From positions 1 to 12,052 of the forward strand of contig JANLHE010000340.1 of the NCBI GenBank assembly GCA_024653875.1: 12,052 nucleotides of DNA, written 5' to 3'. The position numbers and the translations under genes were made by a program. The notes under the pieces were generated by a model. It was not told where the DNA came from, did not search any database, and saw only the letters and a program-made list of their open reading frames with translations. Shown piece after piece: positions 1 to 5,808 of the stretch; the first letter of the stretch is position 1; each line of letters starts with the position of its first letter. Source of the stretch: Acidobacteriota bacterium (GTDB lineage: Bacteria; Acidobacteriota; Vicinamibacteria; Vicinamibacterales; SCN-69-37).

Positions 1-266
1 AAACGATCGAAGATGTCCACAAGTTCCTTCAGGCGGGTACGGCCTTCCTCGGGACTCAGGTTCATGCCTTCCGGCACGCACTGCTCGACGTGGTAGCGCA
101 GGATCGCGAGACTGACCCGATTGAGCGCCGCCTCGGCTGCCGAGAGCTGCTGCAGGATTTCGATACACAAGCGCGGTTCCTGAACCATGCGCCGGATACC
201 ACGGACCTGACCCTCGATGCGGTTCAGGCGCGTGACCAGGAGTTGCTGCTGAGCGGGATCCAACAT
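1..266 (-). CDS. CsoR/RcnR-family (DUF156) metal-sensing transcriptional repressor, C-terminus cut by window edge
   Basis: Reading the reverse strand from the ATG at 266-264 gives 88 complete codons with no stop before base 1. The start of the family core, RLNRIEGQVRGIRRMV (residues 13-28), is the hallmark of the all-helical DUF156 repressors. Cys34, His59 and Cys63 keep the C-x24-H-x3-C spacing of the Cu(I)-binding residues of Mycobacterium tuberculosis CsoR, so a copper sensor is the best reading. Persulfide sensors (CstR) or formaldehyde sensors (FrmR) of the same fold cannot be excluded, although the retained His argues against CstR. The start is secure because a stop codon (TAA) lies in frame five codons upstream. 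No Shine-Dalgarno is visible. Family members are usually about 90-115 residues, so little is missing. It is divergent from the fad operon; its own target genes are probably outside the window. Confidence 0.9.
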   Translation of the reverse strand, partial: MLDPAQQQLLVTRLNRIEGQVRGIRRMVQEPRLCIEILQQLSAAEAALNRVSLAILRYHVEQCVPEGMNLSPEEGRTRLKELVDIFDR

Positions 267-271
267 CTCAA

Positions 272-292
272 GGGAATATTACGACCGTTCCC
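272..292. promoter_or_regulatory. Putative csoR-like gene promoter and inverted repeat (candidate autoregulatory site)
   Basis: On the reverse strand a TAATAT hexamer (281-276) ends nine bases before the ATG at 266, so it could be a -10 element giving a very short leader, in keeping with the absent ribosome binding site. It lies inside an imperfect palindrome with GGGAA (272-276) and TTCCC (288-292) arms. CsoR-family repressors often bind G/C tracts overlapping their own promoter, so this is a candidate operator. No convincing -35 is seen and the arms are only five bases. Confidence 0.3.
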
Positions 293-308
293 GCCAGCCG
301 TTACAGCC

Positions 309-337
309 TTGACGCCGGCATCGAAATGAATGAACAT
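309..337 (+). promoter_or_regulatory. Putative fad operon promoter (-35 TTGACG, -10 GAACAT)
   Basis: TTGACG at 309-314 matches the sigma-70 -35 consensus at five of six positions. A weak -10 hexamer, GAACAT at 332-337, follows at 17 bp spacing and keeps the two most important bases, A2 and T6. Transcription would begin around 344, only about five bases before the fadR ATG at 349, which fits the lack of a Shine-Dalgarno there. The -10 falls inside the FadR palindrome, so repressor binding would block polymerase. Prediction from spacing and sequence only. Confidence 0.4.
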
Positions 338-344
338 TCATTCA
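327..344. promoter_or_regulatory. FadR operator: 18-bp palindrome TGAATGA-N4-TCATTCA
   Basis: The sequence TGAATGAACATTCATTCA has two perfect 7-bp arms around a 4-bp centre. It has the same arms and spacing as the operator I recall for the TetR-family FadR (YsiA) of Bacillus subtilis. It sits five bases upstream of the gene for a TetR-family regulator of that type which heads a beta-oxidation operon. Motif, regulator and target genes therefore agree. It is the only copy I found in the window, so the genes downstream are probably controlled from this single site, including fadR itself. Confidence 0.82.
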
Positions 345-348
345 TTCC

Positions 349-963
349 ATGGCCCGTGCCCTCCGCCTGACCAAGCCCGCCGCCCCCGATACGGACAAAC
401 GCGCCCTGATCCTCGAGGCCGCCACGCGCGTCTTCGCCGAGCGTGGTTTCTTCGCCGCCCAGGTCGCCGACATCGCCCGCCGCGCGGGCATCGCCGCGGG
501 CACCGTCTACCTGTACTTCCGCAGCAAGGACGAACTGCTGATCACCCTGTTCGACCGCACGATGCAGGACGCCATCCGTGAGGGACGCGCGGCGCTTGCC
601 ACCGTGGACGACCCCGCCGAACGGCTGCGCTGCATCGCGCGTCTGCACCTGGAACGCCTCGGCCGTGATCGCAATCTGGCGGTGGTGTTCCAGGTGGAAC
701 TGCGCCAGTCCACCAAGTTCATGGCCAGATTGTCCGCGACGCGGCTGCGAGACTATCTCGGCCTGATTCGCGACACCATCGCCGACGGGCAGGCGCGCGG
801 CGTCTTCCGCGCGCAGGTGCCGGCCACCCTTGGCGCCAAGATGTTCTTTGGCGCGCTCGACGAGATGGCCACCAACTGGATCCTGTCCGACCGCCGCTAC
901 ACGCTGGCCGACGATGCCGAGGCGGTGGTGGATGTGTTTCTGCATGGAGTGCACGCCTCATGA
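349..963 (+). CDS. fadR: TetR-family fatty-acid-degradation repressor FadR
   Basis: A 204-residue TetR-type repressor. The N-terminal DNA-binding domain covers roughly residues 17-62, with the helix-turn-helix at about 37-56 (VADIARRAGIAAGTVYLYF) followed by RSKDEL, typical of the family. The C-terminal half (about 90-200), including FQVELRQSTKF (114-124), resembles the acyl-CoA-binding domain of Bacillus/Thermus FadR. The known family mechanism is repression of beta-oxidation genes, relieved by long-chain acyl-CoA. The ATG at 349 is the only start that keeps the whole DNA-binding domain; it lacks a Shine-Dalgarno and follows the operator by five bases, so a near-leaderless message is likely. 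Its stop overlaps the fadN start (ATGA, 960-963), implying translational coupling and that FadR controls its own operon. Ligand specificity is inferred from context. Confidence 0.88.
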   Translation: MARALRLTKPAAPDTDKRALILEAATRVFAERGFFAAQVADIARRAGIAAGTVYLYFRSKDELLITLFDRTMQDAIREGRAALATVDDPAERLRCIARLHLERLGRDRNLAVVFQVELRQSTKFMARLSATRLRDYLGLIRDTIADGQARGVFRAQVPATLGAKMFFGALDEMATNWILSDRRYTLADDAEAVVDVFLHGVHAS

Positions 964-3197
964 CCCATCACCTTCGATCCGCTGTCGTGCTGGGCGCCGG
1001 CACCATGGGCGCGCAGATCGCCGCCCACCTGGCCAATGCGGGCATCCCGGCGCTGCTGCTGGACGTCACCGCCGACGCGGCGGCCGCCGGCCTCGCGCGC
1101 GCCCGCGCCCTCAAGCCGGATCCGTTCATGGTCCCCGAAGCCGCGGCGCTCATCCGCACCGGCAGCCTCGACGACCTGGCGCCGCTGGCCGCCGCCGACT
1201 GGATCATCGAGGCCATCGTCGAAGACCTGGCCATCAAACAGGCGCTGCTGGCGCGCGTGGACGCGGTGCGCGCGCCGCACGCGGTGGTGTCATCCAACAC
1301 GTCCGGCATTCCGCTCGCGGCGATCGCCGAAGGGCGATCGGAAGGGTTCCGCCGGCATTGGATCGGCACGCACTTCTTCAATCCCCCGCGGTACCTGCGG
1401 CTGGTCGAACTCATCACCACCGCGGACACCGGCCCCGACGTGGCGGCGCGCGTGCAGCACTGGCTGGATCAACTGCTGGGCAAGGGCGTGGTGCCCGCCA
1501 GGGACACGCCGGCGTTCATTGCCAATCACCTCGGCATGTTCGGCGTGATGCGACTCCTTGACGTGGTGGCCGACGGCAGCGCGACGATCGAGGAAGTGGA
1601 CGCGATCACGGGGCCCGCCACCGGCCGCCCCAAGAGCGCCACGTTCCGCACGGTGGACATCGCCGGCCTGGATATCCTGGCCAAGGTCGCGGCCGGCTTG
1701 TCCGTGCGGCTTCCCCGCGAGGACGACCGGCGCGCGTTTGCGCCACCGGCCTTTGTCGCCGGCATGCTTGAACGGAAACTCATCGGCGACAAGGCGGGCC
1801 AGGGCTTCTACAAGAAGACGCGCGAGGGCGGCGACACGAAGATCCTCACGCTGGACCTGGCGTCGTTCACGTACCGCGACAAACAGCCCGCGCGGCTGCC
1901 CGAGCTGGAGGTGGCGCGCGGCATCACCGACACGGGCGCGCGGGTGCGGGACCTGTTCCTGGGCGACCACAAGACGGGCATGCTGCTGCGCCGGACGCTG
2001 GGGCCGACGTTGCTGTACGCGGCGCGCATCGCGGCCGACATCGCGCACGACATCGATGACATCGACCGCGCGATGCGGTGGGGATTCGGCTGGGACCTCG
2101 GGCCGTTTGAGTTGTGGGATGCGATCGGCGTCGACGCGGTGCTCAAGGCCATGCGCGTGACGGAACGGCCGGCCCTGCTGCAGGGGCGCGACCGGTTCCG
2201 CGACCAGGGACTGCCTCCGGCGGCGCCCGATCTCCTGATCCTTCAGACCGCGCGCGAACAGCGCAAGGTGGTCCAGCACAACGACGGCGCCAGCCTGATC
2301 GACCTTGGCGACGGCGTCCTGTGCGTGGAGTTCCACTCGAAGATGAACGCGATCGGCGGCGACACCATCGCCATGCTGCACGCGGGTGTCCGCGAGGCCG
2401 AGGCGAACTTCACGGCGCTTGTGGTGGGCAATGACGCGCCGCACTTCTCGGCGGGCGCCAACCTGATGTTGCTGCTGCTGGAAGCGCAGGAAGGCAACTG
2501 GGACGAGGTGGACATGATGATCCGCGCGTTCCAGGGGGCCACCATGGCGCTCAAGACGGCGGCCGTGCCGGTCGTGGTCGCGCCCGGAGGGCTCGCCCTT
2601 GGCGGCGGATGCGAACTGAGCCTGCACGGCGACCGCGTGCAGGCGGCGGCCGAAACCTACATGGGCCTGGTGGAAGTGGGCGTCGGCCTGATTCCCGCCG
2701 GGGGCGGCACGAAAGAGATGCTGCTGCGCGCGCCCAGCGCGCAGGCGGCGTTCGAGACGATCGGCTTCGGCAAGGTGTCCACCAGCGGCCCGGACGCGCG
2801 GCGACTGGGCTACCTGCGTGACGCCGACCGCATCACGATGAATCGCGAGCGGCTGATCACCGACGCCAAGGCGATGGCGCTGACACTCGCGCGCGCGGGC
2901 TACCAGCCGCCGGTGCGGCGCGCGGCGATTCCGGTTGGCGGCCCATCGGCATTTGCCACGCTCTCGCTCGGCGTGCATCTGGCCTGGCGCGCCGGGCGGC
3001 TCTCCGATCACGACGCGGTGATCGGGCGCAAGCTGGCGTGGATCCTGACGGGCGGCAACGTGCCCCACGCGACGACGCTCAGCGAGGACCAGATCCTCGA
3101 ACTGGAACGCGAGGCGTTCCTCAGTCTCTGCGCAGAGGCGAAAACACAAGAACGCATTGCGTACACGTTGAAAACCGGGAAGACGTTGAGGAATTGA
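960..3197 (+). CDS. fadN: FadN: 3-hydroxyacyl-CoA dehydrogenase / enoyl-CoA hydratase fusion
   Basis: A 745-residue bifunctional enzyme for hydration of enoyl-CoA and NAD-dependent oxidation of 3-hydroxyacyl-CoA. The dehydrogenase comes first: the Rossmann motif GAGTMG is at 12-17, the catalytic pair His138-Glu150 lies in THFFNPPRYLRLVEL with the 12-residue spacing of human HAD, and Asn189 sits in FIANHL. The second dehydrogenase domain runs to about 430. The C-terminal crotonase domain (about 440-620) has oxyanion-hole motifs FSAGANL (496-502) and LALGGGCEL (545-553). Its two acid residues, Glu552 and Glu572, are 20 apart as in rat enoyl-CoA hydratase. This domain order is that of Bacillus FadN (YusL), the reverse of E. 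coli FadB. GGAG at 946-949 is a plausible ribosome binding site, and the ATG overlaps the fadR stop. All catalytic residues appear intact. Confidence 0.93.
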   Translation: MTHHLRSAVVLGAGTMGAQIAAHLANAGIPALLLDVTADAAAAGLARARALKPDPFMVPEAAALIRTGSLDDLAPLAAADWIIEAIVEDLAIKQALLARVDAVRAPHAVVSSNTSGIPLAAIAEGRSEGFRRHWIGTHFFNPPRYLRLVELITTADTGPDVAARVQHWLDQLLGKGVVPARDTPAFIANHLGMFGVMRLLDVVADGSATIEEVDAITGPATGRPKSATFRTVDIAGLDILAKVAAGLSVRLPREDDRRAFAPPAFVAGMLERKLIGDKAGQGFYKKTREGGDTKILTLDLASFTYRDKQPARLPELEVARGITDTGARVRDLFLGDHKTGMLLRRTLGPTLLYAARIAADIAHDIDDIDRAMRWGFGWDLGPFELWDAIGVDAVLKAMRVTERPALLQGRDRFRDQGLPPAAPDLLILQTAREQRKVVQHNDGASLIDLGDGVLCVEFHSKMNAIGGDTIAMLHAGVREAEANFTALVVGNDAPHFSAGANLMLLLLEAQEGNWDEVDMMIRAFQGATMALKTAAVPVVVAPGGLALGGGCELSLHGDRVQAAAETYMGLVEVGVGLIPAGGGTKEMLLRAPSAQAAFETIGFGKVSTSGPDARRLGYLRDADRITMNRERLITDAKAMALTLARAGYQPPVRRAAIPVGGPSAFATLSLGVHLAWRAGRLSDHDAVIGRKLAWILTGGNVPHATTLSEDQILELEREAFLSLCAEAKTQERIAYTLKTGKTLRN

Positions 3198-3198
3198 T

Positions 3199-3270
3199 TA
3201 TTTGCAGATTTACAGATTTATAGATTTGAAGATCCTGAAATCTGTAAATTTGAAAATTTGAACATTTGCA
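3199..3270. repeat. AT-rich degenerate 8-bp tandem repeat array (about 9 units) with internal inverted repeat
   Basis: The gap between fadN and the next gene splits into nine consecutive octamers around the consensus GATTTGAA: TATTTGCA, GATTTACA, GATTTATA, GATTTGAA, GATCCTGA, AATCTGTA, AATTTGAA, AATTTGAA, CATTTGCA. Most units match at 6-8 of 8 positions; the two central ones are the weakest (4 and 5). A perfect 12-bp inverted repeat (ATTTACAGATTT at 3208-3219, AAATCTGTAAAT at 3238-3249) could form a hairpin. The stretch is strikingly AT-rich against its surroundings. It lacks a GC stem followed by a U-tract, so it does not look like a standard terminator. Confidence 0.8.
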
Positions 3271-3271
3271 A

Positions 3272-4048
3272 ATGCATGTTTCCGAACTGCCCATCGTGAT
3301 CGTGCCAGGAATTCAGGGGCACTGGGAGTGGATGCGTCCCACGCTGGCGGCGCTGCGCGCGCACGGCGACGTGCGGACGTTTTCCCTCAACGACGAAAGC
3401 GGCACGGGCGATCCGTTTGCGCAGTGGATGGCGCACATCGATCGGTTGATCGACGGCACCGGCAGTGAACGCGTGGTGCTCATCGGGGTCTCGTTCGGCG
3501 GATTGGTGGTGACGCGGTATGCCGCGCGCCGGCCCGATCGGGTGGCCGCGCTGATTCTGGTCTCCGCCCCGTCACCGCGGATGCCGCTGGGTCAGACCGA
3601 GGAGAAGTTCCTGAGACACCCGCTGGCGACCCTGCCCCTGTTTGCCCTGCGGGGCGCCACCCGGCTGGCGCCGGAAGTCATCGCCGCCAAACCCACCTGG
3701 CGCTCCCGTGCGGCGTTCGCGCTGGTGTACGGACGGCAGGTGCTGGCCAAGCCGCTCGCGCCCGTGAAGTCGGCGCGCTGGGTGCGCGCCTGGCAGGCCA
3801 CCGACATCACGTCCGACTGCGCGCGTGTGGCCGCGCCCACGCACGTCATCACCGGCGAACGCGATCTCGATCGCGTCGTGCCGGTCCCCAGCACGCTCGA
3901 CTACCTGACGTTGATCCCCGGGTCCACGGCGTCGGTGTTGCCCCGCACGGGACACATCGGACTCGTGTCCCGCCCTGACCAGTTTGCCGCTTTGGTGCGG
4001 GAGTTTCTCCATGTTGTTGATGATCCCCGGTCCCGCCGGTCCGCTTGA
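3272..4048 (+). CDS. Alpha/beta-hydrolase fold serine hydrolase in fad operon
   Basis: A 258-residue cytoplasmic alpha/beta hydrolase. The nucleophile elbow GVSFGG puts Ser74 as the catalytic serine; Asp198 or Asp200 in GERDLDRVVP and His228 in RTGHIG complete a likely triad. The N-terminal strand and HG-like loop are at IVIVPGIQGHW (9-19), and a short cap follows at about 105-180. The substrate cannot be read from sequence: thioesterase, esterase or lipase-like activity on acyl substrates is suggested only by its place between fadN and fadA. The ATG at 3272 is chosen; a TTG two codons earlier (3266) is in frame but weaker. Neither has a Shine-Dalgarno, and the start lies in the palindrome ATTTGCAAAT at the edge of the octamer array. 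Its 3' end overlaps the next gene by 38 bases. Confidence 0.82.
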   Translation: MHVSELPIVIVPGIQGHWEWMRPTLAALRAHGDVRTFSLNDESGTGDPFAQWMAHIDRLIDGTGSERVVLIGVSFGGLVVTRYAARRPDRVAALILVSAPSPRMPLGQTEEKFLRHPLATLPLFALRGATRLAPEVIAAKPTWRSRAAFALVYGRQVLAKPLAPVKSARWVRAWQATDITSDCARVAAPTHVITGERDLDRVVPVPSTLDYLTLIPGSTASVLPRTGHIGLVSRPDQFAALVREFLHVVDDPRSRRSA

Positions 4049-4634
4049 AGCCCTGCTCGACACGCCTGCCGCGCCGCCGCGCGCGGCCGTCGTGTTCGCG
4101 CACCCCCACCCGATCTACGGGGGCACCATGCACACGCGCGCCGTGTATCACGGCGCCAAAGGACTCACGCGCATCGGCTGCGCCGTGCTGCGGTTCAACT
4201 TCCGCGGCGTCGGCACCAGCGCGGGGGATTTTGACCAGGGCCGCGGCGAGGTGGACGACTTCCGCGCCGCGCTCAACGAGATGTACGACCGCTATCCCGA
4301 CGTGCCGCTCTGGGCCGCGGGCTTTTCATTTGGCGCCTGGGTCGCCCTTGAAACCGGCGCCACCGACCCGCGGGTGTCGGCCCTCATCGGCATCGCGCCG
4401 CCGGTGGCCGGCCATGGATTCGCCTTTCCCCACACCCTGGAAAGCCGGACGCCGAAATTCTTCATCCAGGGCGACCTGGACGCGCTGTGTCCGCTGAAAG
4501 ACCTGCGCGCATTTTATGCCCGCCTGCACGAACCCAAGGAACTGGTGGTCATCGACGGCGCGTCGCACCTGTTCGAGGGCAAGAGCCGGGACGTGGGCGA
4601 AGCCCTGGAAGACTTGCTGGGAGACCTGACATGA
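4011..4634 (+). CDS. COG2945-like alpha/beta hydrolase (dienelactone-hydrolase superfamily)
   Basis: A 207-residue hydrolase of the small cap-less type grouped in COG2945. Its signature is the sequence HPHPIYGGTM (31-40) followed by LRFNFRGVGTSAGDFDQG (60-77). The nucleophile is Ser106 in GFSFGA; Asp155 or Asp157 in QGDLDALCP and His186 in GASHLFEG are the likely remaining triad residues. The ATG at 4011 is preferred because GCGGGAG (3997-4003) lies seven bases upstream; a second ATG at 4020 is possible. It overlaps the preceding hydrolase gene by 38 bases in another frame, and its stop overlaps the fadA start (ATGA, 4631-4634), so it is translationally embedded in the operon. Biochemical function in this family is poorly defined; acyl-ester or acyl-thioester hydrolysis is inferred from context. 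Confidence 0.84.
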   Translation: MLLMIPGPAGPLEALLDTPAAPPRAAVVFAHPHPIYGGTMHTRAVYHGAKGLTRIGCAVLRFNFRGVGTSAGDFDQGRGEVDDFRAALNEMYDRYPDVPLWAAGFSFGAWVALETGATDPRVSALIGIAPPVAGHGFAFPHTLESRTPKFFIQGDLDALCPLKDLRAFYARLHEPKELVVIDGASHLFEGKSRDVGEALEDLLGDLT

Positions 4635-5788
4635 CTGACGCAGTCCTGGTGGCGGCCGCGCGCACACCCATCGGCAAAGCCCCCAACGGCATGCTCCGCA
4701 CGACGCGCCCGGATGATCTGGCGGCGCTGGTGATCGCGGAGGTGCTCCGCCGCGCGCCCGGACTCGATCCGGCCGAGGTGGAGGACGTGATCCTCGGATG
4801 CGCCATGCCGGAGGCCGAGCAGGGCCTCAACGTGGCGCGCATCGCCAGCCTGCGCGCCGGGGTCCCCGTGTCGGCGTCCGCCGTCACGGTGAACCGCTTC
4901 TGCGCGTCCGGCCTCGAAGCCATCGCCCAGGCGGCGGGCCGCATCATGATCGGCGCGGCCGACGTCATCATCGCCGGCGGCACCGAATCCATGAGCCTGG
5001 TCCCGATGGGCGGGAACAAGGTGGCGCCCAACCCCACGCTGGTCCAGGAGTACCCGGACGTCTACCTCGGCACCGGCCTGGTCGCCGAGAACCACGCGCG
5101 CGAGAGCGGCATCTCCCGCGAAGCGCAGGACGCGTTTGCGCTGCTCAGCCACACCCGCGCGCTCGCGGCGATCGATGCCGGCCGGTTCGCGGACGAAATC
5201 GTTCCCGTCCCCATCCGGACCCTGGCCGGCGACGTCACGATGACCACCGACGAGGGTCCGCGGCGCGCCACGTCCCTTGAGGCGCTGGCGGGCCTGCGCG
5301 CCGCGTTCCATGCCAAGGGCACGGTCACCGCGGGCAATTCATCACAAACCAGCGACGCCGCGGCCGCGGTGATCGTCATGAGCGCGGCGCGCGCGACGGC
5401 GCTCGGGCTCGCGCCGCTGGCGCGATTTGTCGCGTACGCCACGGCCGGCGTGAGGCCCGAACTGTTCGGCACCGGCCCGGTGCCGGCCATTCGCAAGGTG
5501 CTCGCCAAGAGCGGCTTGTCGCTTGGCGAGATGGACCTCGTCGAACTGAACGAAGCGTTCGCGGTGCAGGTCCTCGCGTGCACACAGGAACTGCCGATCG
5601 ATCCCGACCGGCTCAACGTCAACGGCGGCGCGATTGCGCTGGGCCACCCGCTGGGGTGCACCGGCGCGCGTCTCACCACGTCCCTTCTGTACGAACTGCG
5701 ACGCCGCCAGGGCCGCTACGGCATGGTGACGATGTGCGTCGGCGGGGGGATGGGCGCGGCCGCCATCTTCGAACACATCGCGATCTGA
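4631..5788 (+). CDS. fadA: FadA: acetyl-CoA C-acyltransferase (3-ketoacyl-CoA thiolase)
   Basis: A 385-residue thiolase of normal length that cleaves 3-ketoacyl-CoA to acetyl-CoA and a shortened acyl-CoA, the last beta-oxidation step. The nucleophile is Cys91 in NRFCASGLEAI, the NEAF motif is at 307-310, His339 lies in GGAIALGHPLGCTGAR, and the second catalytic cysteine, Cys369, in CVGGGMGAA. All are intact. The ATG at 4631 has GGGAG (4619-4623) seven bases upstream and overlaps the stop of the preceding hydrolase, so a longer reading that begins inside that gene is unlikely. The partner is presumably FadN. A biosynthetic acetoacetyl-CoA thiolase has the same motifs, but the surrounding genes favour the degradative role. 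Confidence 0.93.
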   Translation: MTDAVLVAAARTPIGKAPNGMLRTTRPDDLAALVIAEVLRRAPGLDPAEVEDVILGCAMPEAEQGLNVARIASLRAGVPVSASAVTVNRFCASGLEAIAQAAGRIMIGAADVIIAGGTESMSLVPMGGNKVAPNPTLVQEYPDVYLGTGLVAENHARESGISREAQDAFALLSHTRALAAIDAGRFADEIVPVPIRTLAGDVTMTTDEGPRRATSLEALAGLRAAFHAKGTVTAGNSSQTSDAAAAVIVMSAARATALGLAPLARFVAYATAGVRPELFGTGPVPAIRKVLAKSGLSLGEMDLVELNEAFAVQVLACTQELPIDPDRLNVNGGAIALGHPLGCTGARLTTSLLYELRRRQGRYGMVTMCVGGGMGAAAIFEHIAI

Positions 5789-5796
5789 GGCTGATC

Positions 5797-5802
5797 AAGG
5801 AG
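5797..5802 (+). promoter_or_regulatory. Strong ribosome binding site of fadE (AAGGAG)
   Basis: AAGGAG lies in the 20-base gap after the fadA stop. It is six bases from the ATG at 5809 but only three from the ATG at 5806, so it favours the second of two adjacent in-frame starts. It is the best Shine-Dalgarno sequence in the operon, hinting at high fadE translation. Confidence 0.75.
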
Positions 5803-5808
5803 CACATG

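Noticed and set aside
301..954. Long reverse-strand reading frame opposite fadR
   Set aside because: High-GC coding DNA leaves the opposite strand free of stops. The translation is Arg/His/Gly-rich with no recognisable motif, while the forward frame is a clear TetR regulator.
1290..3149. 619-codon reverse-strand frame opposite fadN
   Set aside because: It mirrors the codon structure of fadN, is rich in His/Arg/Gln and matches no family pattern I know; fadN has all its catalytic motifs on the other strand.
3199..3270. Rho-independent terminator or CRISPR-like array after fadN
   Set aside because: The stem is AT-rich and has no U-tract, and the units are 8 bp without spacers, so neither label fits; it is listed as a tandem repeat.
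4487..4630. Longer thiolase reading starting at 4487
   Set aside because: This would overlap the preceding hydrolase by 148 bases with a low-complexity Arg/Pro-rich extension; the ATG at 4631 has a ribosome binding site and gives the normal thiolase N-terminus.
5578..5808. Longer acyl-CoA dehydrogenase reading starting at 5578
   Set aside because: It would run through the conserved C-terminus of fadA in another frame; AAGGAG at 5797-5802 marks the start at 5809.
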